Assembly: GCA_015143295.1 (NCBI GenBank)
Contig: CM026551.1
Span: 50,208,034-50,272,033 of the forward strand
Length of the DNA stretch: 64,000 bases
Source: Tetracentron sinense
Taxonomy: Eukaryota > Streptophyta > Magnoliopsida > Trochodendrales > Trochodendraceae
Direction: 5' to 3'
The notes under the pieces: model-generated
What the model saw: the letters and a program-made list of their open reading frames with translations, nothing else
Database searches by the model: none
What the model was told of the DNA's origin: nothing
Shown here: piece after piece, positions 1-10,923 of the stretch
Numbering within the stretch: the first letter of the stretch is position 1
How the letters are laid out: each line of letters opens with the position of its first letter
Program-made: the position numbers and the translations under genes

Positions 1-439
1 AAAGCAGGACCTGCACTTCACAATATGCTTGGAGCCATCCATGTGTGAGAAAAAGGTGGTTGTTCGAATGCTGTAAAAGAGATAAGACTTGGGTGCATTC
101 CATCCCATCCACAAGTAACAATATTGTAAATGTCTGTGCATGCCAAAGTTTACAAATTACAGTAAACAAAAAAAAAAGTTATTATCTTCCCCAAGTCCGA
201 TTCATTTGTTTTCAATAATGAGTTTACAATTTTATTTAGTAAATTCACAAAATTTGCCTCTTAGATTTAGTTGATTTCACACCATGCAGAGGAATGCAGC
301 ATGTGATTTGCTGTCTATTTTCTAGAGTGAGGCTTTACTTTGCATGTTTTATGGGCATAATGTTCAACTGTAGGGTTGGTAATGGCTCACAACTTACTAA
401 TCTGATGCTATATCTGACCATAAACTTTGATTTTATTAG

Positions 440-1573
440 AGGATACATGGCTCCTGAATATGCAATGAGGGGTTACTTGACCGATAAAGCAGATGTTTAC
501 AGCTTTGGAATTGTCGCCTTGGAGATTGTCAGTGGGAAGAGCAACACAAATTATAGGCCAAGGGAGGAGTTTGTTTATCTTCTTGATTGGGTAATCTAAT
601 CATCATCGAAGTTTATACGTTATGAACTATGATGTATTTTCTGCACAAAATCTTTGGTCAACCCTTTACAGTTTACACTATGAACTAATTGTTTTCTTAC
701 TTTAGCAATGAGCAAATCATTGGGGCACAGGGACAACTCTCTCTCTCTCTCTCTCAATATATATATATATATATATATAACTGAAAATGTATTTCAATGA
801 TTCTTTTTTTCCCTAATTTGAAACATTTATGAATTTTAAGTAAAGTTTTAATACCAATATTCATAACTGAGACATTGTTGTTGAGATGGATCCAATACCC
901 ATACCCATGTCGGGTCATGTCTACACAGGTCAGTAAAGCAAACTCAGTTCGATGACTTACTAAGCCTGGTTGAAGCTTGAAATATGATCAAAATCAAATT
1001 TAAGACGATACCAATCATTAGCTTTTGTGTTCTTTCCTTGTTGCTTTTATTTATTTAATCTCTAAATACATCTCTTACACTTGCAAATCTTGGTTGGAAA
1101 ATAACCATGGGACCATGACACTAGTTGTTCCTCCCTACATGGAATCGCAGGCCTATGTCTTACAAGAGCAGGGAAATCTCCTAGAACTTGTGGATCCTAT
1201 CCTCGGATCAAAGTACTCCAAAGAAGAGGCAATGAGGATGCTGAACTTGGCTCTCTTATGCACCAACCCATCCCCTACTCTCAGGCCCAGCATGTCCGCT
1301 GTAGTAAGCATGCTCGAAGGCCAAATTCCAGTTCAAGCACCGCTAATCAAGCGTGCTTCAAGGAATGAGGACTCGAGGTTTAAGGCCTTTGAGAAACTCT
1401 CACAGGACAGCCGGACACACATCTCAAGCTGCTCTCATGACAGTCAGACACATAGGAGCATATCAATGAATGATTCGTGGCTCGATTCCTCGATGTCTCT
1501 CCATAGTAATGAAGAGATTAGAGATCATTCTCCATCAAGTAAGTTTATCCCTGATCTCACTGACATAAACTGA
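440..1573 (+). CDS. LRR receptor-like kinase, 3' part (last two exons)
   Basis: C-terminal part of a membrane receptor kinase; the ectodomain, membrane span and N-lobe lie upstream of the window. Exon A is 440-590: AG acceptor at 438-439, split Ile codon, GT donor at 591. Exon B is 1151-1573 and ends in TGA. The two join in phase after Asp-Trp. Exon A encodes kinase subdomains VIII-IX ([14 protein letters not shown], then [15 protein letters not shown]). Exon B encodes subdomains X-XI, including the [14 protein letters not shown] stretch near the conserved Arg, then a Ser/His-rich tail of about 70 residues. The wording and the exon break after LLDW match plant LRR-RLK subfamily VIII-2 (the At1g53430/At1g07650 group), from family knowledge. 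A kinase of this type autophosphorylates and signals at the plasma membrane. The ligand cannot be inferred. No exon is visible in 1-439. Confidence 0.88.
591..1150 (+). repeat. RLK intron with CT/TA microsatellite
   Basis: Intron between the two receptor-kinase exons. It contains a (CT)n run followed by a (TA)n run at about 738-779. Nothing else stands out; the short in-frame ORF over 1025-1150 is intron read-through. Confidence 0.7.
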
Positions 1574-2058
1574 TTATGTTAAGATGATGGGATATAGAAA
1601 AATAAGTATTTCAAATATTTTATGTAAAAGAAACGTTCATATCAGTAGGTGGCTACCTGTCTTGAAATTATTATTATTATTCTTATTTGAAGCCTAATTA
1701 CACATAATTTGTTATTGGATTTGATAGCATTGATAACATGCATGATGGGGAATGATCTTAGCGATTCGCACCTCTGACTTTTTGGAGACAATGGTGCTGG
1801 ACTATTGATGCGGACATCAATGCCTAATTTGAAGTAATTGGAGTCAGCAACATGAATCTTGTTCTAAGATTCTGCAAGAAGATTATACTTGTAGTCATTT
1901 CTTGGTTAAAGTGTGTGTTATCAAATATTTGTCTTGTTATGTTAAAAGAACATAGGTTGAACATAGGTTTTCTTATACTCTCATTAAGAGAGCGGGTAAA
2001 TGGTTAGTAGATTAAGAAAAGTAGCGGTCGGATCCAAACCTGTGATTTGGATCAACTC
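1574..2058. other. 3' flank of the receptor kinase, no gene seen
   Basis: A/T-rich presumed 3' UTR and spacer after the kinase stop codon. I see no ORF with a recognisable product and no clear repeat before the hAT MITE at 2059. Confidence 0.5.
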
Positions 2059-2168
2059 TAGGGGTGTCAATGGGCTAGGCTTGGGCTTTTATTTTGTAAT
2101 ATTTGAGTAGGCCTGGCCCATTATAAAGAAGTTTATGTAACCCAAACTGGGCCCATTTGACACCCCTA
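2059..2168. mobile_element. hAT-type MITE, TAGGGGTGTCAA ends, 110 bp
   Basis: The termini are inverted: TAGGGGTGTCAATGGGC at the left and the reverse complement of TAGGGGTGTCAAATGGGC at the right. They are flanked by 8-bp copies ATCAACTC (2051-2058) and ATCACCTC (2169-2176), 7 of 8 identical. An 8-bp duplication with TAGGG ends is characteristic of hAT transposons. The element is far too short to encode a transposase. Confidence 0.75.
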
Positions 2169-2214
2169 ATCACCTCTAAAACATACTTGAATTTGAGGGT
2201 ACCACTACCAATAT

Positions 2215-3201
2215 TAGGAGTGTACAATGGGCGGATTGGGTTGGGCTGGGCTGAAGCCAGTTTGGGCTCAGCCCATATTATTTATCTCATGCCTAACCCA
2301 GCTCAAATCCAAACTCATTTCAATACATGAAGCCCATGTACGATATTATAAGCTTGGGTTGGGTTCAGACCAGCCCATACTCAACCCAATTTTCTGATCT
2401 AGTATAATGTTGTACCTTAAAAAAATATGATGAAATTTAAACCTATATCACATTTGAGAAATTCATCTTTCGCAAGAAAGGAATTTGTCAAAAAATCTAA
2501 ATTAACATCATAGAGTATATATGATCCATAGTAATAAATTCAAAAGCATGGAAGCATTAGTTAAAACAATATCTATCAACCAATTTTCTTGTTCTATAAA
2601 TAAAAATTCATCTCTATGTTTCTATCAAATGCGCAAAATCAGTCTACGCAATGGTTTACACCACAATCACCAAAAAAGTTCAATGTCCATACAATCACAA
2701 AGTTCAATGTCCTTGCAATATGAAATTCATAACATGCATTAGATAAAGCAAATCTCATTATATATGAATCTTATTCAAACAAGCATAATATAGATTGATT
2801 AGATTATTGAAATAGAATTTTCAACTAATAAATTATCTCTAAACAAACATCAAAATCCAGTGATTGTTGTCAAAATCCGGCAATTTGAACCCTCTTGATC
2901 TTCGAACTGTGAGTACCTTGCGGCTTCTTGGAGTTTTGAGAGTTACCTATGGGAGTAAGGTTTTTTTTAATTTTATCACGTGGGTAATAGGTTAGTTAAG
3001 ATATAAGAAACGTGTTAAATTTCGGGTTGGGCTGGGTTAACCGGGCATTATTAAGATTTACCCAAACTAAGTCCAAACCAAACACTTTTAAGAAATTAGA
3101 ACCCAAACACAACCCAAACCCATGGAACCTTAGCCCAGCCCGCCCTAATTCGGGCTGGGTTGGGCGGTCCACAGGCCAGCCGAGCCCAATGTACATCTCT
3201 A
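2215..3201. mobile_element. hAT-type non-autonomous element, TAGGAGTGTACA ends, 987 bp
   Basis: Terminal inverted repeats TAGGAGTGTACAATGGGC and TAGAGATGTACATTGGGC (right end read in reverse), with flanking 8-mers ACCAATAT (2207-2214) and TCCAATAT (3202-3209). The subterminal parts are rich in GGGTTGGGCTGGGCT-like motifs on both arms. ORFs inside (such as 2521-2742) match nothing I recognise, so it is taken as non-autonomous. Confidence 0.7.
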
Positions 3202-3577
3202 TCCAATATGCTCAAGTTTTGGTAATCCATACCCATACAGAACGTTATTGGGCTGACCCGACCATTAATTGTAGTGTTGCCATCAATTTGTCTAGGGCTA
3301 TGGTAGGGGTGGCAATACATCGAGTCGATTTACATCTATAGCTGTATAGTCATAGCTAATTAGTGTTATGACCGGTCGTTGATGAAACCCAGACTCACTG
3401 AAACACCAACTGAAAGATCAACCCTAACCCGTAAAAATATGGAGCGGGTTGACGGGTTTGGTCGGAAATGGGCACCCGCAAGCTGCAGCTAGTTATGGGT
3501 ATGTGTGCCAAGGTCAGGTACTGTTTTTATACAACTTGTGCTAATACAGACTGAGAAGTAAAATTCAGATTTTTTTT

Positions 3578-3769
3578 GAGTCGGTTTATGAGTACTCCCA
3601 AATATACTCCCTAATCCTAACCATTTATATCCAACCATTAAAAGTCAGGATTTGAGTTGGCTTATTTTGTTTTTTCTAATGTCACATCAACTCTAATCGT
3701 ATCAGTTTAAAAACTGAAATAAGTGGTTAGGATTTGAGAGTATACCTCAGGAGCATCCTTAGACTAATT
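3578..3769. mobile_element. Short MITE related to the MULE at 45901-47225
   Basis: The left end (GAGTCGGTTTATGAGTACTCC) resembles the MULE terminal repeat GAGTTAGTCTATGGGTACTCC at 45901. The right end carries the inverted counterpart (CAGGAGCATCCTTAGACTAA). Both sides abut T runs of at least 8, so the target duplication cannot be placed exactly. The inner arms also pair (AATCCTAACCA against TGGTTAGGATT). Confidence 0.5.
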
Positions 3770-4195
3770 TTTTTTTTTTGGGTGCTATAATGCTACGACA
3801 AAGTACAATCTGTTACCAAGTTCCATCCGTTAAGCCATGCTTAATTGGTCTATGCGTCACTTCATTGTATCGCGCTTGACCCAACACAATGTTTCTGCAC
3901 CACCGAGGTCTCGTCCCTCGCATCTTACATGCCGATAAGGTTACTGATCAAACTGAACATCCAGCAAGCCCGAACATGACTATTGGTCATCTTACTATCA
4001 CAAATTGCTTTAAAATATCACTTCTCCATTCATGGAGCATTGAGCCCACAACTCATTAAGAATGTATTTACAAAATAAGGATGAACTTAGAGGCTAATAT
4101 GCGTCGGAAAATACTTAACTAACCTGGGATTTCCATTATGTAACGAAATGGTCCGTCCTCACTACTCCACTCCTTATTTTTAAACAAATACCAAC

Positions 4196-4352
4196 TGTGA
4201 ATAAGATTGGCTCACCCCTAGGATTAACCAATTCAACCTTAGTTTTTTGAAGGAAAAAAAAAAACCAAAATCTGAATTTTAATTTTCTTTAGCTTAATCG
4301 GGGATAAAGGGCTAAAGGGGGTGTTAAAAGGGACACGAGGACACGGTCCGCC
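4196..4352. repeat. Diverged copy of the GGGACAC/CTAGGG foldback family
   Basis: The left part carries the family's TTCACTCACCCCTAGGGTT-like block as GGCTCACCCCTAGGATTAA. The right part carries GTGTTAAAAGGGACACGAGG. The order block, A/T-rich centre, GGGACAC end matches the better preserved palindrome at 24199-24481. It lies about 440 bp upstream of the seipin start codon. Confidence 0.5.
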
Positions 4353-4737
4353 AATCACTGCTCGTGTGCATAAGCTCCCGTATATCTCGATTTTTTCAAA
4401 CGGCAGTTATTGGAAAAGGCAGTCTCGAGAAGTGTGATGAAATTGCAGGATAACCTGATTCCTGACAAAGATAAGCTGCCCACTCACAACGCTAATTGGT
4501 GGATGCATCTTACAATCTGAACCGTCCGATCACTTATCATCTTCTACATCCCTAGTACGTTTTCGCTCATGCTCCATCAATAGACGGTCAGTAAAATAGA
4601 CGATATCCGTACGATTAAAAGGTTAAGCCTCATCATCCGTGATGGGCTGCCGTATGACTATATCCTCCTTATCGAGGTGCTCATTCACGTACCCGTTGTA
4701 ACTTAATAGCCGTTGTGCCACGTCATCATTTCGCTGT

Positions 4738-4745
4738 TATAAATA
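4738..4745 (+). promoter_or_regulatory. TATA box of the seipin gene
   Basis: TATAAATA lies 49-56 bases before the seipin ATG at 4794. The spacing would give a leader of about 20-25 nt. An ACGT-core motif (CCACGTCATC) lies just upstream near 4718. Confidence 0.55.
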
Positions 4746-4793
4746 TTCAACTTCCATTTTCAATTCTTCTGCTGAGAGCTTCGCTGGTGAAAA

Positions 4794-7700
4794 ATGAAAA
4801 CTGTAACCCTAGCTCGAAATCACTCATTTTCTTCAATGGAAGAAACGAAGATCGTCGATGATCGTTTCGTCAATTCTCTCGATGAATTTTCCTTTTTTGA
4901 TTGCAATGGTATTGCAGAGTCTGGAAAATTTGGAGATTTTTCGAGAGTTTCTCGACTCGAATTCGTTGAAGATGGAGCTGACGAGATAATCAAACCTAAA
5001 AAGATTTCCTTCAATGATTCGAAGGATTCAAGCTGTAATTCTCTGGTAATTTCAGAAACTCCTAGAAAGAAAAGGATTAAAATTTATCGTGCTTTGAATG
5101 AAAACGAAAAGGTATTTGAACGATCCGATTCTCCTCGATTTCGATTATGTTCAGATCATATTAGTGGAATATATGAGCAGAATCATGAGAGGTCTCTTAT
5201 TACTTCTGCAAATAAGGAGCATTTTGATGATTCGATTTCCAGAGATCTCGATGAATTTCCGTCAAAATTTCTTGTATTTCTGGCAGGATTAGTGATTAAA
5301 GTAATTGGATTCCAAATCAGTTTCTTGATTAGCTTTTTCACTTTTCCAATTTGGTTTCTGTATTGTTCTCTGATGTTCGTGATTGATCCATTTCAAATTG
5401 TGAGATGGGCTAGAAAATATTTGACTAGGAAGTTGTTAAGAATATTGGGTATATTTTGTGGGAGTGTTTCTCCTTTCAAATATGAAGAGTTGAAGGGGCA
5501 GAAATCAATGGGGAAGTTGGCAATGAGGTTTGGTCGGGGATTCTTATGGTCGATTTATGTCTGTTTCATTTTGTTTGGTTTTCTGGTATCAGCATTTGTA
5601 ATAGGTGGTTTAATGACGAAATACCTAGTGGAGGAGCCGATTCAGATGTCTGAGACCCTGAATTTTGACTACACCAAGACTAGTCCAGTTGCTTTTTTCC
5701 CTCTAATATCTTGTCCACCTGTCTCTTGTGGTATGGGTTGTAAAGAGAATGCTCAAATTGAGAAGGATGTAGAATCGCGTCTTGTACCTCCTAATCACAA
5801 ATTGCTGGTCGCTGTCTCCCTAACACTCCCTGAGTCTGAATACAACAGGAAGCTTGGGGTCTTCCAGGTATGTCTTCTTTCATTTTGGGGACTTTGTTAT
5901 AGTTTATTATGAAATTTTCACTTTTTTATGCTATATGTTTGTTGATTTTGGTTCCTACATCTAATCCTTCTGTTAGCCATAAAATAATTCTGACAATTTG
6001 CAATTTTTCATTTTTTCAGCAGCAAAATTACCTCATGACAATATATATATATATAAATAGAATGGGGGTGTATAGTTTTTATATTGAGAGTTTACTAAAC
6101 CTTCCTTGATGTTGGCAAATTAAGCGGTATGTTTTTGGATTATGCCCTAGATTTAGGAAACTATTAACTATCATGTTATCTTCAAGAACAGATTTAGAGT
6201 GATGACCTTGTAGGAAAAATAAGACAATTAGTTGTGATCATAGTGTTTTTATGTGTGTACTATGCTCAATTGTAATGTACTTCCATAAATGATTATTGAC
6301 TTCCCAGTCCTCCAAATAATCCTTTGGAGATGTGCAAGGTCTTCTAAGCATAGTTCCCAAAGCTAGAAGTGAAAATGAGAAGCAAAGTGAAAGTGAGAGG
6401 CAGGAAGCGGGAAGCGGGAAGCGGGGCTCAAAAAAAACTTGGAAAACAAGAAGTGGGATATGAGATATAGGTGTCTCATTCCCATTATATTAGTGTGGGT
6501 AGCCATACCTTACATTTTTATCTTATATCAGATATTTGTGGAGAAGTAGGTGTCTTAGGTTCCAATCCAATGATACTTGCTCAGGGTCTATACCTTGGGC
6601 TTTAGACTTGGGTCTATCCCAATTCCCATCATGTCCTACATACATAGCCCCTTTGACCACTAAATAGGATGTGATGGAAGCGAGTTTAGAAAGCAAGCAT
6701 CTCACCCAATACATAGCTTCCCTACAACTTCTAAGAGCTTTGAATTATGTTTTTTGTTCTAGGAAAATATATCAAAAAGCATTGAGCCCTTCGTAATTTT
6801 TCTTGTGCCTAGGATTGTAATATTTATAATATTTGTATTCTTTGAGAGAAGCAAGGCACTCAAGAAAAGAACAACTAATGTGGAGATCTTTTCTCAGCCT
6901 GTCTCCTTAACACTGCCTGACAACACATTGACATTCAGGTAAAAAATGGAGATCTTTTCTCAGCATATGCAATAGAAACTTGTCAGTCTTCCAAAAAGAA
7001 AACAACATAGGGAGTTGCCATAGGAAATGAGTAATGAATCTTAATTCATTTTTAGAAATTAGTCACAGAATTCATTTTGTGCTTCTTCAGAACTTAATTC
7101 TTTTAATTTTACCATCAGTGTTAGAATAGGACTTTAGGGAGTCAATTTATCCCCTCAACAAGTCATGTGGCATGGCATCAGATTACTGTTGATCAATAAT
7201 CATTAGAGATATGAGAAAAATAAGACATCATCGTGATTTCCGTAAAAGTTTTAGCAATTAGAAGAATTAGCCAAAACTTGGAAGAGAAGAGAGGTACTTC
7301 CTGTACATGGACAAGATTGGATGCGGATTCATCTTATGGCATTTGCAATCAGCATCTCTGGTACGTAAATTACATGCTGTTACTGACAGGATTAATATTT
7401 GCAATCAGCATCTCTGGTACTAAAATTACATGCTGTTACAGACAGGATACCAACTACATGTCACTTTCAGTAAACATTGTCGTGGAATTTGTTCACAATA
7501 CTCTTAGCATACAGATGCCAATAGTTGATCTGAACCAGATAAAGCAGATGTTATGGCCTATTACTTTTAGTCTGTCCCAAAACCACAAGGCGCTAGAATT
7601 GTCGAGTTGTAGGGTCTCAATAAGCTCAACAACTTGTGATTGGGTGCCAGGTGAGATTGAGAATTAGCAGATGCTCAACCATTCCAATAAGCATTCAAAC

Positions 7701-8856
7701 TTAAATTTGTACTGTCGTACAGAGCCAACATCTGATGAGTGACAATAGCTACATGCCCGAGTTAAAGCTTAAACACTCTAAGCTTACTTCTGAACTTGTA
7801 AACTATTTGAGTTTTGGCTACTAATAATTCCATGGATAAATAACACTATTTTCTGATCTGGTTACGGTGAAATGGTGACAAGGATGATCACTCAAAATGA
7901 TTGTCTACTCATTTAATATAACTAGGGACAAAGACCTGCAGTTCAAGGATTGCATCTAATTCACAGGGGTTTGTGGGGGATTGTAACTGGAATTGTTGTA
8001 TATATTTCTTTTTTGAAGTTGGGGTTTTATAATTATTTCACTGATATTAATTTTTGGTTGGAAGTTTCTTTTGTGTAGCTTGTCCATCTAAGGAGTGAGA
8101 CAAATGCAAGTTCCTTTAAACTTCTGTAGCCATTTTTTCCTCCCTTTAGTGGACTTATCTAGGATATTTTCTTTGTTTTTGGTTCTATTTTAGTCAAAAT
8201 TTAAGTATCAACAACAGGAAAACAAGCAAAAATAGGTCATACCAGAAACTGCACACTAACTTTAATGATATGTGAGTCCCTGCTTTTCAATAGTTTGATT
8301 ATATTATGCTGATTATCTATAATATCCATTGCTAATGAAATGTTTGTGACTAGTATGTCATCATTTTCTCTTGAAGGTCAGGGTAGACTTCTTGTCTGCC
8401 AATGGTAAAGTCACTGCCAGTTCAATCTATCCATCCATGCTGCGATTTAAAAGCCAGCCTATCCGATATCTGGAGACCTTCCTTAAGACTGCTCCTCTTG
8501 TTGCTGGCTATTCATCAGAATCCCAAATTCTGAAACTAAAAATGAGAGACTTCACTGAAGGATACGAACCAACTGCCTGCTTAAAGGTGATCCTTGAACA
8601 ACGAGCAGAATATCAGCCTGGTGCTGGTATACCTGAAATTTATGCTGCATCTCTAATGCTTGAAACTGAACTCCCTCTAATTAAAAGGATAATTTGGTAT
8701 TGGAGGAAAACATTATTTATCTGGACCAGTATGGTGTCATTCATTATGGAAATATTGTTGATTTTGGTCTTCTGTAGACCTATTATTATTCCAAGAGCAA
8801 GGCCAAGGGATTATTCTGCTAAAAACAGTTCTCCTTCCCTGATTAAAGGCGTCTGA
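4794..8856 (+). CDS. Seipin, SEIPIN2/3 type (two exons)
   Basis: ER membrane protein that shapes lipid-droplet formation at ER-droplet contacts. Exon 1 is 4794-5867 (358 codons) with a GT donor at 5868. Exon 2 is 8377-8856, with its AG at 8375-8376 and a TGA stop. They join in phase to give 517 residues, close to the length of the Arabidopsis long seipins. Order: a divergent polar N-terminus (about 1-150); a hydrophobic segment at about 158-195 (FPSKFLVFLAGL.., ..DPFQIVRWARKYL); the first seipin-core membrane span at about 248-275; the lumenal beta-sandwich region (SETLNFDYTKTSP, VSLTLPESEYNRKLGVFQ, VRVDFLSANGK, SQPIRYLETF); and a C-terminal span at about 469-490. The long acidic/polar N-terminus places it with SEIPIN2/3 rather than SEIPIN1. 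The ATG chosen follows a TATA box and short leader. The reading is intact. Confidence 0.93.
6349..6727 (-). repeat. Dispersed repeat R1 in the seipin intron
   Basis: One of three copies of a family also seen at about 12555-12830 and 55628-55860. Shared blocks, in reverse orientation here, include CATAGCTTCCCT, CATCATGTCC, TTAGGTTCCAATCC and a CTTATATCAGATATTTGTGGAG-like block. Perfect 8-mers CTTCTAAG flank it at 6341-6348 and 6728-6735, suggesting an inserted element. A GGAAGCGGGAAGC-type hexamer run lies near its left end. No coding capacity was seen. Confidence 0.5.
7341..7446. repeat. Tandem duplication of 50 bp in the seipin intron
   Basis: ATTTGCAATCAGCATCTCTG starts at 7341 and again at 7397. 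Each copy runs about 50 bp to GACAGG and the two differ at only a few positions. It lies deep inside the intron, away from the splice sites. Confidence 0.8.
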
Positions 8857-10923
8857 GACTGGCATTGAGGGATCGATGATGATGATGATGATGATGACGA
8901 CGATGATGATGCAAGTAGAAAAAGAATTACTCTGAGCTGTACTCAACATTGTTACCATATTCAGTTATATTCGGTATGCGCCCCAACTTTTATGTTCAAC
9001 CCAGTTTTTAAGTGATGTTATCCTAAATAAAAGTTAGTTATAAAACAGCAAAGAGAACCTAGCTTTTATTTCCCACCCATATGATACACTTGGTTTTCTA
9101 TCTGTTAGCTGTGCAGATGGTTGCATGTTGGTTGTGAAAATTATCTAGCATTCAATGGAAGATATCTAATAAAACCCATAAGGTTGTGCTGATGTACTCA
9201 CGAATGCAAAAATGGTATCCGAGCACAAGTAGCTCTCTCACGGGTACAAGAATTTTACCAGATTTGGGAGAGGGCATTAGGCATAGATGGGGTACAGGAG
9301 GTTCTTGGGTGTTTCAGAGCTGATTTTTAGACATTTTCTTTAGGAGAATGCTCAGCAAACTCTTGTGTGAGCAGACTTGCCCCCATATGTAAATAAAGCA
9401 TGTGAAAATGACAGCTTCCTTGTGGGGCCCACCTGCTTTATTTCCATACGAGGGGTGAGTCCACTCGTCAAAGAGTCAGCATAGCTTTCCCCTTTCTTTA
9501 AGTAGTAAAAACATAGCAACACCCTTAATACAGAACAAAAATTAAGACTGATTATCATGGCATGTGAGATTAACTGTCGCTGGTTAATTGTGTACAATTA
9601 CCAGTATAGCATTGCCCTGCATTGGTAGTTTGTTCAAATCAATGATAAATGTTATCGATGAACGACATAATTTTTTCATCATAAAATAACATGGGTCATA
9701 TATAGCAGCCAAAGATGTGATAGACCTGGTGGTAAGTCAATATAATACCTCACGAATGTAAGCCAATGGATATGGGACTAATGACATCATTTGACAATTT
9801 GGGGCGTCATTATTCCTATATCCAAGGGCTTGCAATTTAGTATACTAATGTAAAGTAAAAGGAGAAAATGAACAGCTGAAGCCTATGCTTTTTTGCAAGT
9901 TATATCAATTGTTTAAAATGTGTCATAATCTTGTCCCCAATGGTTGTGTACTTGTGTGCTTATATGCACAGTTTTTGGGACTAATTCCATCAACATTATT
10001 TGAGCATTACGATTATCGTTTTTGCCAATAATGACTAATTACGATTTAATTCCATCAAAATTATTTGAGCATTACGATTATCGTTTTGCCGAGGATGACT
10101 AATTACGATTGTTATGTTTCTCGATCTTCTGGCTTACTCCCGTATGGAACTAAAGCCATAAACTTTGTTCGTGGCTTATGTTCTAGAGGATGTTTTTCGA
10201 CTTTGGACACTAGGACTTGGGATTGCAGGTGTAACCAACCTGCTATTAGGTATAACAGAAAGAAATAATATAAGAAGGGCCCCATTGTAACCGAGAGCAC
10301 CCCCTTGAGTAAAGGCATTCCTGAGCTAGCCATTTTCCTGTCTTTCAGAGTGGTGTCTGCATCTCCCGTGGACGTCCCTGAATGAAAAGAAAAGGCAGCT
10401 CAAAGGCCAAAATCTAATGAATTAAGGTTCCTCCTCTCCTCTACTTGGATTATGTATTGATAATTCCTATCTTGTCTAGTATTTTAGGGTTAACAGATAT
10501 TACCTCTTATCCAGTTCCTGTGTTAATAAACAATAACTACAGGATACCTTATTCTCAAGAATTACTGTATTCTCCAAGTGATCCACAAACATTGAGAATC
10601 TCTCTTGTACCTGCCCCCATCTCAAGAGCTTAAACCAAAGCTCTCACTTTCTGTTGAATAGTAGTTTGAGCTAGTCTAGATGAGTGCCGCAAAACGTCAA
10701 TGCAATTATCTCAATTTTTGTTCTATGCGTCCGTTATCTAGTAGTTCTGCTCAATGATTTAGCATGACATGAAATTTCAAATTTAGTATCATTTTGCATT
10801 TCCTTTTAATCGTAGTCTAAAAGAAGTTAAAAGATTAATCTGTTAGCTGCAAAAACATGAGAGTTCTTTTTTCTTTTCAATTAAAGTACATAAAGACAGA
10901 AGAAGGTTCCTCCTTTTTTTTCT
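8857..10923. other. Seipin-NIP convergent spacer
   Basis: Spacer between the convergent 3' ends of the seipin and the aquaporin. It contains a (GAT)n microsatellite at about 8873-8911. It also has a tandem duplication of about 65 bp (AATTCCATCAACATTATTTG at 9983 and its copy at 10048, both ending in TAATTACGATT). ORFs here (such as 10112-10333) match nothing I recognise. Confidence 0.5.

Noticed and set aside
1-439. Search for the preceding receptor-kinase exon
   Set aside because: No reading with the expected catalytic-loop motifs (HRD, DFG) occurs here, so upstream exons lie outside the window.
7233-7667. 144-codon ORF in the seipin intron
   Set aside because: No domain; spans an intronic tandem duplication and has no splice partner in the seipin gene.
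10112-10333. 73-codon minus-strand ORF downstream of the NIP gene
   Set aside because: Has a hydrophobic start but matches no family I know, and it begins beside a tandem duplication.
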